Assembly (NCBI GenBank): GCA_033763695.1
Contig: JANRKB010000043.1
Location: 62,001-126,000, forward strand
Length of the DNA stretch: 64,000 nt
Direction: 5' to 3'
Source of the DNA: JANRKB01 sp033763695
GTDB lineage: Bacteria; Planctomycetota; Phycisphaerae; Phycisphaerales; UBA1924
Part shown: in pieces, positions 17,201 to 25,768 of the stretch
Position numbering within the stretch: position 1 is the stretch's first letter
Layout: every line of letters starts with the position of its first letter
Program-made: the position numbers and the translations under genes
The notes under the pieces: model-generated
What the model saw: only the letters and a program-made list of their open reading frames with translations
Database searches by the model: none
What the model was told of the DNA's origin: nothing

Positions 17201-18910
17201 ATGCAAGTCATCTGTGATACGCGGTGTCGTGCGGGACGTGGCGCGAGAGAAGTGGCGCTGATCGCGGGCTTGGCCTTCGCGCTCGCGCTGCCCGCGTGCT
17301 CGACCGCGCCCTGGCCCGATGAGGCCGACCACGCCCGCTCGATCGCGCCCGAGCGCGTCAAGCAGATTGATCGCACCGACTTCGCCGAGGCACGCCGCGA
17401 CACTGCCAACGAAACGGCACAGGAACTGGCCAAGAAGCGATTCGAGGGCGTCGAGAAGATCGATCTCGCCCTTGAAGACTGCCGCCAGAGCGCGCTGGAA
17501 CACAATCTTGATCTGAAGGTCTCGCGCTACGACCCGGCGATTTCTCGCGAGACCGAGGCCGCCGAAGAGGCCAAGTTCGAGTCGGTCTTCACGCTCCGCA
17601 CGCTGTGGAGCGAGTCGGATCAGGCAACGACGCTCACCACCTCCTCGAGCCAGTCCAATCGCCAATCCATCGAGCCGGGCGTGCGCATTCCGCTTCGCAC
17701 CGGCGGCACGGCCAGCGTCTCGCTCCCGGTGGCTCGCAACAAGGTCGACAATCCGTTCAGCACGCTCCCCGAGTCGTACTCGAGCGATCTGCAGTTCTCG
17801 CTCAGCCATGAACTGCTGCGAAACGCCGGCCGTCGCGCCAACACCGCCCAGCTCCGCATCGCGGGCTACAACCGTCAGGCGAGCCATGCCCAGACCAAGC
17901 TCGAAGCAATCCGTCAGCTCGCCGCGGTCGATCGCTCCTACTGGCGCCTCTATCAGGCCAAGCGATTGCTCGACGTGCGCCAGCAGCAGTACGAACTGGC
18001 CGCGGCACAGCTCGAGCAGGCCCAGCGCCGCTTCAACGCCGGCGCAGTTGCTGAGATCGAAGTGACGCGGGCCGAGGCCGGCATCGCCGATCGGCTCGAA
18101 GCGATTATCCTCGCACAGAACGATGTGCTCACGCAGCAGCGCGAGCTCAAGCGCATCATCAACACCCCGGGTCTGACGATCGACACGACGACGATGGTGC
18201 AGACCACCACGCAGCCCGACCCAGTGCGCTACGAGTTTGACGCCAAGAAGCTCGCCGAGCAGGCCGTCGCGAATCGCATGGAGATGCTCGATCTCGAACT
18301 GCGCCTCGCGGCGGACGCGGTGACTATCGCGCTCGAACGCAATCGCGCCCTGCCGCTGCTCTCGCTCGACTATTCCTATCGCATCAACGGCATCGGCGGC
18401 TCGACGCAGGACTCGTTCCGCACACTTGAGCGCAATGACTACGCCGATTGGTCGCTGGGGCTGAACGCGGAGATCCCGATTGGCAACGAGCAGGCCAAGA
18501 GCCGCATCCGCGAGGCGATCCTGCGCCGTCTGCAACGACTGGGCAGCAAGGAAGCCAAGGAGCTCTCGATCCGCCAGGAGGTACTCGCGGCGGTCGATCA
18601 GATCGACGCGTCGTGGCAGCGCATCCTGGCCGCACGCCAGTCGGTGATCCTCAACACCCGCACGCTTCAGGCAGAGCAGCGGCAGTTTGACGTCGGCAAG
18701 TCGACCAGCACGAACGTCCTCGATGCCGCGGCGAAACTCGCCGATGCCCAGAGCGCGGAAGTGAAGGCGATATCCGATTATCAGATCGCCCAGGTCGATC
18801 TCGCGTTCGCCACCGGCACGCTGCTGGGCGCGGGCAAGGTCGAACTGAACGACATGGATCGCCCCGCGCTGGACACCGCCGACCCCGAAGAGAAGATCGG
18901 CGGCAACTGA
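17201..18910 (+). CDS. TolC-family outer-membrane efflux protein
   Basis: A 569-residue outer-membrane factor. A signal peptide ends at a lipobox (ALALPAC), so it is probably a lipoprotein like many OMFs. Two long coiled-coil helical regions are visible, with the TolC-type motif GAVAEIEVTRAEAGIADR and, in the second half, VGKSTSTNVLDAAAKLADAQ. The start is uncertain in principle: an ATG at 17084 overlaps the permease stop. I choose ATG 17201 because AGGAAG lies 6 nt upstream and it gives a normal signal peptide; the region between holds the inverted leader repeat. It completes the exporter operon. Confidence 0.9.
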   Translation: MQVICDTRCRAGRGAREVALIAGLAFALALPACSTAPWPDEADHARSIAPERVKQIDRTDFAEARRDTANETAQELAKKRFEGVEKIDLALEDCRQSALEHNLDLKVSRYDPAISRETEAAEEAKFESVFTLRTLWSESDQATTLTTSSSQSNRQSIEPGVRIPLRTGGTASVSLPVARNKVDNPFSTLPESYSSDLQFSLSHELLRNAGRRANTAQLRIAGYNRQASHAQTKLEAIRQLAAVDRSYWRLYQAKRLLDVRQQQYELAAAQLEQAQRRFNAGAVAEIEVTRAEAGIADRLEAIILAQNDVLTQQRELKRIINTPGLTIDTTTMVQTTTQPDPVRYEFDAKKLAEQAVANRMEMLDLELRLAADAVTIALERNRALPLLSLDYSYRINGIGGSTQDSFRTLERNDYADWSLGLNAEIPIGNEQAKSRIREAILRRLQRLGSKEAKELSIRQEVLAAVDQIDASWQRILAARQSVILNTRTLQAEQRQFDVGKSTSTNVLDAAAKLADAQSAEVKAISDYQIAQVDLAFATGTLLGAGKVELNDMDRPALDTADPEEKIGGN

Positions 18911-18946
18911 CCTCGCTCGCGCGGTGTGAATGCCTCCAGGCCGAAC

Positions 18947-19105
18947 TCACTTGCGGAGATTGCTCGGCAAGTCGTCATGCAGCATGCGCACGGGCGGCGT
19001 ATCAAGATCGTCGTACTCGCCGCGCTTAACGAACGCGATGAACGCCCACACGGCGGAGATTGCGAGAAGCGCGGTCACAGGCAACGCGATGTAGATAACG
19101 CTCAT
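18947..19105 (-). CDS. ccoS: cbb3-type cytochrome oxidase assembly protein CcoS
   Basis: A 52-residue protein with one membrane span starting MSVIYIALPVTALLAISAVW, followed by the family pattern AFVKRGEYDDLDTPPVRML. CcoS is needed for cofactor insertion (haem b and CuB) into the cbb3 oxidase. Its ATG overlaps the ccoI stop by 4 bp (ATGA). It is the last gene of the cco cluster. Confidence 0.95.
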   Translation of the reverse strand: MSVIYIALPVTALLAISAVWAFIAFVKRGEYDDLDTPPVRMLHDDLPSNLRK

Positions 19106-21732
19106 GCCGTGGCTCCTGCGAGGACGGGGCTGTCGCTCGGCGTCGCAACGTCGGAACGTGGCGACGCGAGCGAGCGCGACGACTGCTGTTCGGGCAGCTC
19201 GCGCGGGAAAGTCTTCCACACGAACGCGATCGTCAGCACCGTGATCGAACTGAAAGGCATGAAGATCGCGGCGACGATCGGATTGATGATGCCCACGACG
19301 GCGAATGCGGCGGCGAGCAGGTTGTATGCGAGCGACGCCCAGAGCGTCGCCTTCACACCCGTCAACGCACCACGCCCGGCGGCAAGCAGCTCGAGAATCG
19401 GCGACAAGCCGGGACGCGCGAGGTACACATCGGCCGCGGCGAGCGAAGCCTCGGCCCCGCCGTGGACCGCGATGCCCACGCTGGCCGTCGACAGTGCGGC
19501 GGCGTCATTGACGCCATCGCCGACCATCACAACCGGCGCGGCAGGCTGCGCGGCTGTCGCCCTGGTGTTCGCCCGCTGAATCGCATCGCGCACGAACGCG
19601 GCTTTGTCTTCGGGGCTCATTCCGCCGCGGCAGTTCGCGACGTCAAGCCCAAGTTGACCCGCAACACGCGCGACGACCGCCGGATGATCGCCCGAGAGAA
19701 TGCCGATGGCCCATCCCTGCGCACGCAACGCGTCGATGCTTGTGCGGGCATCGTCGCGCAAGGCGTCGCCCAAGCCGAGCACGCCGCGGACAATGCCATC
19801 CACCGCGACAACAACGGGCGTCAGGCCCTCGGCAGCGAAGCGGGCGATGTTGGCATCACGCACTGGGCTTGTTGCACTCAGACCTGCGTCCAGCGACGCG
19901 GCAACAAACTCCGGTGAGCCGACCAGCACGACGTGGTCGTTGATGTTGCCTTCAAGCCCGCCGCCAACGGTGTGGCGAGCGCGATGCACGATCGGAGCGA
20001 TGACCTTGGTTGTTGCATTGATCGGACGGGCTTCGGCGAACGCCATGATCGCGCGAGCGATGGGGTGCACACTGTGGCGTTCAAGCGCTGCGGCGAGACT
20101 CAGCGCGTCATCATCACCAACCCACGCCTGCACCGCGGCGCGGCCTTGCGTCAGCGTGCCCGTCTTGTCAAGGAGCATCAGGCCAGGCCGCGAGAGCGTC
20201 TCGAGAACATCGCCGCCCTTGACGAGAATGCCGCGACGCGCGCCGCGGCCGATGGCGATCGCGGACACCATCGGTGCCGCGAAGCCCAGTGCACACGGGC
20301 ACGTCACGATGAGCAAGGCCGTCGTGTGGTCGAGGGCGGCAGAGGGATCAATAAACGACCAGATGATGGCCGTGACGATGCCCAGAAGCGCGATGCCAAC
20401 GACAAATCGCTCGCCCGCGCGATCGGTGAACTTGGTGATGGCTGGACGGCGCGCCGCGGCATCTTCAACAAGCTTCATCAGGCGTGCCGCGCGTGTGTCC
20501 GCCCCTGTTGCAGTCGCGCGCACGCGGATGGTCGAGGTGAGATTCACCGTGCCCGCGTGCACCGCGGTACCCGTCGCCGCGTGCGCGGGCATGGACTCAC
20601 CGGTGAGCACGGAGAGATCGAGGTCTGATGTGCCGCGCTCGATGATGCCGTCGGCGGGGATCGATTCACCCGCGACGACCTCGACGATATCGCCGACCTG
20701 GAGTCGCTCCGCAGGAAGCTCGCGTGCGACTTCTACACCATTCTCAACATCGATGCGACGTGCGCTACGCGGCATGAGCGAGAACAGCAGCTCAAGCGAA
20801 TCCGTGGCCCATCGCTGCTGGCGATGCTGCACATAGCGGCCCACAAGCAGCAGGAAGACGAGCATCGAGAGCGAGTCAAAGTAAAGCTCGCCGCGATTGA
20901 GCACCGTGTTGACGACACCCGAGACGCCGCCCACAACCAGCGCGATGCAGATCGGCAGATCGAGGTTCATGCGGCGCGTGCGAAGCGCCGACCACGCGCG
21001 GCTGAAGAACACGCGACCCGGCCCCACCAGCGACCACACGCCCAGCAGCATGCTGAGCCAGCGAAACACCGTGTGGTACTCGTCGAGCGAGTTGTTGAGA
21101 ACCCCGCCGTAGATCGCAAACGCGATCATCATGATGTTGCCCGACAGTGCGCCCGCAATCGCGAGTCGCACCAGCATGGCGCGATCCTCGGCACGGCGGA
21201 CCTGTGCGGCCTCGCGCCCCTGCGCGGGATGGCAACGATGGCCGATCCGCTGCAACATGGCCGCGATGGCCGAGAGCGCGACGCGCGACGAATCCCAGGT
21301 GACGCTCAACGTGTTCTGACGCAGATCCATCCGCGCTTCGGTCACGCCCGCGATCATCTGCGGCAGTCGCTCCAGCGGCCACACGCAGCTCGCACATGTG
21401 ACGTTCTCAAGCAGCAGATCGACGCTGCGGAGCGGGCTTCCCTCGCTCGGCGGACGGACGTGCAGCGCGTGGAACTCGGGCTCATCGAACGACGCAAAGA
21501 CGCTCGCGGGCACCTCAGTGCTGTCGACGCCCGGGAGCGTGCACGCATTGAGCACAGCGAATGCGCCGCGGCAACTATGGCAACAGAACTGCTGATCGAC
21601 GCCCTCCTCGAGCATCCCGCTCGGCACGGGCGCGGAGCAGAGCGAGCAGCGCACATCCGAGAGCACGTCGGGGCTGGTGGCGGCACGGCGCGACGATTCA
21701 CGCACGGCACGGGCAAGCACTTCGGCGGGCAT
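19102..21732 (-). CDS. ccoI: Copper-transporting P1B-type ATPase for cbb3 oxidase assembly (CcoI/FixI)
   Basis: An 876-residue heavy-metal ATPase. An N-terminal cysteine-rich domain (CSLC...CCHSC, residues 29-54) is typical of CcoI-type pumps, then a metal-binding domain with CASC at residues 113-116, the transmembrane CPC motif at 478-480, the phosphorylated aspartate D522 in DKTGT, the HP motif in SVHPIARA, and the GDGVND hinge motif near the end. CcoI supplies copper to the CuB site of CcoN. The ATG at 21732 follows GGAGGTGAAG and overlaps the upstream stop by one base (TGATG); an earlier frame extension is not needed. Confidence 0.95.
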   Translation of the reverse strand: MPAEVLARAVRESSRRAATSPDVLSDVRCSLCSAPVPSGMLEEGVDQQFCCHSCRGAFAVLNACTLPGVDSTEVPASVFASFDEPEFHALHVRPPSEGSPLRSVDLLLENVTCASCVWPLERLPQMIAGVTEARMDLRQNTLSVTWDSSRVALSAIAAMLQRIGHRCHPAQGREAAQVRRAEDRAMLVRLAIAGALSGNIMMIAFAIYGGVLNNSLDEYHTVFRWLSMLLGVWSLVGPGRVFFSRAWSALRTRRMNLDLPICIALVVGGVSGVVNTVLNRGELYFDSLSMLVFLLLVGRYVQHRQQRWATDSLELLFSLMPRSARRIDVENGVEVARELPAERLQVGDIVEVVAGESIPADGIIERGTSDLDLSVLTGESMPAHAATGTAVHAGTVNLTSTIRVRATATGADTRAARLMKLVEDAAARRPAITKFTDRAGERFVVGIALLGIVTAIIWSFIDPSAALDHTTALLIVTCPCALGFAAPMVSAIAIGRGARRGILVKGGDVLETLSRPGLMLLDKTGTLTQGRAAVQAWVGDDDALSLAAALERHSVHPIARAIMAFAEARPINATTKVIAPIVHRARHTVGGGLEGNINDHVVLVGSPEFVAASLDAGLSATSPVRDANIARFAAEGLTPVVVAVDGIVRGVLGLGDALRDDARTSIDALRAQGWAIGILSGDHPAVVARVAGQLGLDVANCRGGMSPEDKAAFVRDAIQRANTRATAAQPAAPVVMVGDGVNDAAALSTASVGIAVHGGAEASLAAADVYLARPGLSPILELLAAGRGALTGVKATLWASLAYNLLAAAFAVVGIINPIVAAIFMPFSSITVLTIAFVWKTFPRELPEQQSSRSLASPRSDVATPSDSPVLAGATA

Positions 21733-22598
21733 CACTTCACCTCCGTGGTTGTCGCCGCGGGTGAAGCGGGTGCGGCCTGTGCAGTTGCTTGCTGCGCATT
21801 CGCGGGCTGCGCCGGTGCGTCGCAGCACACTGGCGTTTGACGTGCAAGTTGGGCCGCACTGGAGACGATGTCACTCGTGCTGGTCGTCGAGATCGCGGGC
21901 ATGTCGAGGCGCAGGTTTGCAAGGCGCGGCGTCAGCGCAACCCGCATCGCCAGCGTTGCCACGCCGGCAAGCACGAGCGCAATCGACGCGAAGACCGGCA
22001 TGCGTCGGCCCATCCAGCCGCCGACGGCACGCAACGACGTGCCCATCGCCACGAGCATCGGCAGCGTGCCGAGCCAGAACACGCTCATGACCAGTGCGCC
22101 GCTCCAGGCCGACGCCGTGCCTGCGGCCACGACTGCGAACGCCCACAGCCAGCCGCACGGCAGCATGACCGTGAAGATACCGATGAGCACCGCACGCAGC
22201 GCGGGCGGCTGATCAAGTGCGAGACGATGCATGCGACCCGCAAACGCGGTCCACGCGGCCGGGACAGGAATCCGCGGCAGACGGGTGCCCATCGTGCGGA
22301 GCAGCATCAAGAGGCCAAAGAGGATCATCGAGCCAGCGGCGACGCCCGCGGCCGCTCCCTGCACGCCCGCAAACGCCGCCGCCAGATCGAGTGATTGTCC
22401 GAGCACGCCAGCCACGCCGCCCAGCGCCGTATAGCTGACGAGTCGACCCAGGTGATACGACGCGTGCGCACGCCGCGCCTGCGTCTTGGTGCATTCGGTG
22501 CCACAGACAGCCAGCGCGAGGAACGCGCCGCACATGCCCGCGCAGTGCAGCGAGCCGAGCAGGCTGGCGAGGAAGACTGTGGCGACCAGACCGATCAT
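21732..22598 (-). CDS. SafE/TauE-type membrane protein of the cco cluster
   Basis: A 288-residue protein with six or seven membrane spans. It begins with a helix ending HCAGMCGAF and has a second copy-like motif VMLPCGWLWAF; these paired Cys/His/Met motifs are those of the DsbD-like family that is regularly linked to cbb3 oxidase genes and annotated as sulfite exporter TauE/SafE. A role in copper or redox handling during oxidase assembly is likely. The C-terminal tail has a Cys pair (VCCDAP) after a long Ala/Pro/Thr-rich segment. It overlaps both neighbours by a few bases. Confidence 0.88.
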   Translation of the reverse strand: MIGLVATVFLASLLGSLHCAGMCGAFLALAVCGTECTKTQARRAHASYHLGRLVSYTALGGVAGVLGQSLDLAAAFAGVQGAAAGVAAGSMILFGLLMLLRTMGTRLPRIPVPAAWTAFAGRMHRLALDQPPALRAVLIGIFTVMLPCGWLWAFAVVAAGTASAWSGALVMSVFWLGTLPMLVAMGTSLRAVGGWMGRRMPVFASIALVLAGVATLAMRVALTPRLANLRLDMPAISTTSTSDIVSSAAQLARQTPVCCDAPAQPANAQQATAQAAPASPAATTTEVK

Positions 22599-23173
22599 CG
22601 CACCCCCCCACTGTTGCCCGCATTGGACGCGGAAACGTCAGCCGCATCGACCGTGATCGTCTCGTCCGCCGTGAATGTCTTGCCGCTCTTGCTGGCGGTG
22701 AGACGGACCTGCCAGAGACCGGCGCGGGTGATGTTGATCGGCGCGCGATACACGCCCGGTGCGGCAGGGTCGGCGGCGAGCGTGATCTGGGCGATGTTGG
22801 CCGCGCGGGCGTGATGGAAGGTTTCCACCTTCATGTTGACGCTCTCGAGGCCGGCTCCCGCGGCATCCTTGAGATCGATCACGAGTTCATGACGCATTTC
22901 GCCCGTGCGCTCGATGCGGATCGCCGCCTTCCAACCCAGTTGCTGGTTGAACTTGAGCTGCGCCAAGTGCTCGTCCCAGTGCACGGCCTTCTCATACGCG
23001 TTGCTCTCGGCGGCAAAGGTCGGATCGTTGACCGCACGCACCACCAGCCACAGCGCGATCACCGCGTTGAGCACCAGCAGTCCGATGATGATCGCCGGCC
23101 ACGTGTAGGTCTGGCGAAACGTGGGACGAGCCGCGGCCTGCGCTACGTTGGAATCGCGACGGATCGCCGTCAT
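22595..23173 (-). CDS. FixH family protein
   Basis: A 192-residue protein with one N-terminal membrane span (TWPAIIIGLLVLNAVIALWLV) and a periplasmic beta-rich domain. It is encoded directly after ccoG and carries AYEKAVHWDEHLAQ, typical of FixH/CcoH-type proteins that help assemble the cbb3 oxidase. Start and stop both overlap the neighbouring genes by 4 bp, so it is part of one tightly coupled operon. Confidence 0.88.
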   Translation of the reverse strand: MTAIRRDSNVAQAAARPTFRQTYTWPAIIIGLLVLNAVIALWLVVRAVNDPTFAAESNAYEKAVHWDEHLAQLKFNQQLGWKAAIRIERTGEMRHELVIDLKDAAGAGLESVNMKVETFHHARAANIAQITLAADPAAPGVYRAPINITRAGLWQVRLTASKSGKTFTADETITVDAADVSASNAGNSGGVR

Positions 23174-24708
23174 GGCTTCTGTCCTCCCTGTGCGGCGTTG
23201 CCGGTTGTCGCTTCCGCATTCGCCGCGGCGCTCTGCGCACGCTCGCCGGGTGTCGTCACCTTGGCCGATGACGTGGGCGCGGAAGCGCCGGCGACGCCGG
23301 TCGGACCCAGCACGCGATAGTTGAGCTTCTGCACGTCGCCCGCATCATCAGTGACAACGACCGTGATCACCTTCTTGCCCGTGGCGAACGTCTCGGGGGG
23401 CAGCTTCACAAGGAACGGCGTCTCGCGCATCTGGCCCTTGGGGATCACCAGCGGGTTCTGCGCGATGTCCATCTGCACGCCGGCGATGCCTTCGAGCGTG
23501 ATCGTGTACGAACGCTCGGTGTTGGTGCGATTGGTCACCTTGACGAGCAGCGGGTTGGCGACTTCGCCGCTGGGGAGCACCGAGAAAGGCATGCCCTTGC
23601 CGTGCAGCACGCTGACGTCGGCGGTCTTGGCGTTGATCAGCAGATAGGTGAATGCGCTGAGCGCGATGGTGAGCGCGATGGGATAGAGCACAACGCGCGG
23701 GCGGAGGATGCGGGACGGCTTCTTCTCAACCGCGTTCTGTGAGGAGTAGCGGATCAAACCCGTCGCGCGGCCGAGCTTGGTCATCACACTGTCGCACGCG
23801 TCGATGCACTGCGCACAACCGATGCATTCGAGTTGCAAGCCCTTGCGGATGTCGATGCCCGTCGGGCAGGTCGTCACACACATCGAGCAGTCGATGCAAT
23901 CGCCCACGGGCTGTACCGCCGCGGCGTTGAGCACCGGCAGCGCGAGGTCCGCCTCACGCTTCTTCTTGCCGCGCGGCTCGCCGCGGAGTTTGTCGTAGGA
24001 GATGATCAGCGAGTTGCGATCAAGCATCACAGACTGGAAGCGGCCGTACGGGCACGCGACGATGCACATCTGCTCGCGGAAGAAGCCGAAATCGAAGAGG
24101 ATCAGGCCAGTCGTGATCGCAACGACCAGGAACGACGGCCAGTGATCGCGCGGTGAGCCCTGCACCCAGTGGATAAGCCGGTCAATGCCGACGAAGTACG
24201 CCAGAAACGTGTGCGACATGAAGAGCGCGATGACCACGAACGTCGCGAGCTTCAGCGCCTTACGGACGCCCTTGTTCGCTCCCGGCTTGAGGGCTCGCCC
24301 CGGCGCACCTTCGAAGAATCGCTCGATGGGACGGAAGACGAACTCCATGTAGACCGTCTGCGGGCACGCCCAGCCGCACCACACGCGGCCCATCACGGCC
24401 GTGAGGAAGAAGATCGTCAGGAAGATGCTCACCATCAACAGCGCGAGCAGCAGCGTATCGGTGGGCAGAAACGTCTTGCCGAAGAAGGTGAACTCGCGCG
24501 CAACGACGTCAAGAAGGATCATCGGCTTGCCGTTCATCTTGATGTACGGGATCGCGATGAACAGCGCGAGGAGGAAGTACGCCACGCCGCGGCGGGCAGT
24601 GAGAAATCGGCCCGGACTCAGGCGCGGCTTGAGCCAGCGGCGTGAACCGTCGCTGTTGAGCGTGGAAAGAACGCGTTCTTCAGGTTGGAGAAGGCTTGAA
24701 CCCGCCAT
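23170..24708 (-). CDS. ccoG: cbb3 oxidase accessory ferredoxin-type protein CcoG (RdxA/FixG)
   Basis: A 512-residue membrane protein with four to five spans and two [4Fe-4S] ferredoxin motifs, CIDCSMCVTTCP and CIGCAQCIDAC. The helix carrying GRVWCGWACPQTVYMEFVFR near residue 110 is the family hallmark, and an Ig-like FixG C-terminal domain follows. CcoG is thought to reduce copper for CcoN assembly. The start ATG 24708 is supported by AGGA 8 nt upstream; a longer frame exists but reads through the palindrome at 24740. Gap to ccoP is 211 bp, the only large gap within the cluster. Confidence 0.96.
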   Translation of the reverse strand: MAGSSLLQPEERVLSTLNSDGSRRWLKPRLSPGRFLTARRGVAYFLLALFIAIPYIKMNGKPMILLDVVAREFTFFGKTFLPTDTLLLALLMVSIFLTIFFLTAVMGRVWCGWACPQTVYMEFVFRPIERFFEGAPGRALKPGANKGVRKALKLATFVVIALFMSHTFLAYFVGIDRLIHWVQGSPRDHWPSFLVVAITTGLILFDFGFFREQMCIVACPYGRFQSVMLDRNSLIISYDKLRGEPRGKKKREADLALPVLNAAAVQPVGDCIDCSMCVTTCPTGIDIRKGLQLECIGCAQCIDACDSVMTKLGRATGLIRYSSQNAVEKKPSRILRPRVVLYPIALTIALSAFTYLLINAKTADVSVLHGKGMPFSVLPSGEVANPLLVKVTNRTNTERSYTITLEGIAGVQMDIAQNPLVIPKGQMRETPFLVKLPPETFATGKKVITVVVTDDAGDVQKLNYRVLGPTGVAGASAPTSSAKVTTPGERAQSAAANAEATTGNAAQGGQKP

Positions 24709-24730
24709 GCGACACATCCTTGCACAAAGC

Positions 24731-24777
24731 CCCACGCGCTTGGCACACGCCCCGGAGCGTGTGCCAACTTCGCGTGG
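24731..24777. promoter_or_regulatory. Large perfect palindrome between ccoP and ccoG
   Basis: TTGGCACACGC (24740-24750), CCCGGA, GCGTGTGCCAA (24757-24767) is a perfect 11-bp stem, extended outside by CCACGCG (24732-24738) and CGCGTGG (24771-24777). It lies 23 nt before the ccoG Shine-Dalgarno. It has no T-run on either strand, so I read it as an mRNA-processing or stability element or an operator rather than a terminator. Confidence 0.7.
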
Positions 24778-24919
24778 CCCCACCGAAAGACCGGCGGCGG
24801 ACTCTCGTCCACGGCCGGTGATGAATCACGTTCCACAAACCACCAGCCACGGCCACGCGAGCGAGCGAGTTGTCTCCGTTTGAGAGTCTCGCGCGGGGCC
24901 GTGCGTTCCAAACACGGCC

Positions 24920-25555
24920 TCACTTCGCGGGCGTCGGTGCCGCGGGTTGTGCCGCTGGTGCCGCCGGCGCAGCGGCAGGTGCAGGCTCGGCCGACCACGG
25001 GGCGATCTGAACACCCTCGGCACCGCGCGGGCCGGGGAGGTTCTGGCCGCGCAGGCCCGCCATGTACGCCGCCATGATGATGATTTCTTTCTGGTTCAGG
25101 CGGTTCTTCCACGCCGGCATCGCGCCGCCCGCGGCACCGTTCTCGATCAGCGGCACCATCTCGCCGATTGACTTGATGTTCTTGAAGTACTCGTCGGTCA
25201 TGTTGGGGCCGACGAGCCCTTCGCCCTTGCTGCCGTGGCACGAGAGGCAGTTGGCCTTGTAGATCGCATCGCCGATCACGCGGGTCTTCTGCTGACCAAC
25301 CAGCGAGAGCACACCCGCGGCATCGCCCTTCACGTCGCCGATGGCGGCGAGCACTTTGGCCTGCGACGCCTTCTCGTCCAGCGCGACGCGATCCTGGATC
25401 GTCGGCACATCCGGGTTCATCTCGTAGATGACGAAGTAGGGAATCGAGAAGGCGATCGTGGCAAGGAAGAGCATGTGCCACCAACCCGGCGTGGGGTTGT
25501 CATACTCCTGAATGCCGTCGTAGTTGTGGTCCAGCAGTTCGTTCTTGTTGCTCAC
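24920..25555 (-). CDS. ccoP: cbb3 oxidase subunit III (CcoP), single c-type haem
   Basis: A 211-residue cytochrome. The N-terminal FixP domain has an YDNPTPGWWHMLF motif and one membrane span, and a single c-type haem site CLSCH is at residues 103-107, with a possible Met axial ligand in GAMPAWKNRL. Classical CcoP has two haem domains; this one has only one and ends in a Pro/Ala-rich tail. The start is a GTG preceded by GAGGAG at 9 nt. The gene follows ccoQ by 42 bp. Confidence 0.95.
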   Translation of the reverse strand: MSNKNELLDHNYDGIQEYDNPTPGWWHMLFLATIAFSIPYFVIYEMNPDVPTIQDRVALDEKASQAKVLAAIGDVKGDAAGVLSLVGQQKTRVIGDAIYKANCLSCHGSKGEGLVGPNMTDEYFKNIKSIGEMVPLIENGAAGGAMPAWKNRLNQKEIIIMAAYMAGLRGQNLPGPRGAEGVQIAPWSAEPAPAAAPAAPAAQPAAPTPAK

Positions 25556-25597
25556 GGGTGGGAACTCCTCGTGGGATCAATCGTTGTGCTCTGCGAT

Positions 25598-25768
25598 TCA
25601 GTGGTGCGGTTCGTCGTCCATCGGCAACGCGGCGTTGTGAGCCATGTCGCTGTTTGATTCGCGCCATGTGCGCCAGGCCATGATGACGAACACACCGATG
25701 AAGATGATCAGTGCCGCCTTGGGCCACACCGACAGGTCCATCGCGCTCATGATCTCGGACATCCTCAT
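25598..25768 (-). CDS. ccoQ: cbb3 oxidase small subunit CcoQ (FixQ)
   Basis: A 56-residue protein with one membrane span (WPKAALIIFIGVFVIMAW) followed by RTWRESNSDMAHNAALP and an acidic end DDEPHH, as in FixQ/CcoQ. The ATG at 25768 overlaps the ccoNO stop by 4 bp (ATGA); a second ATG two codons later is possible. CcoQ stabilises the oxidase. It sits in the expected place between the fused NO gene and ccoP. Confidence 0.92.
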   Translation of the reverse strand: MRMSEIMSAMDLSVWPKAALIIFIGVFVIMAWRTWRESNSDMAHNAALPMDDEPHH

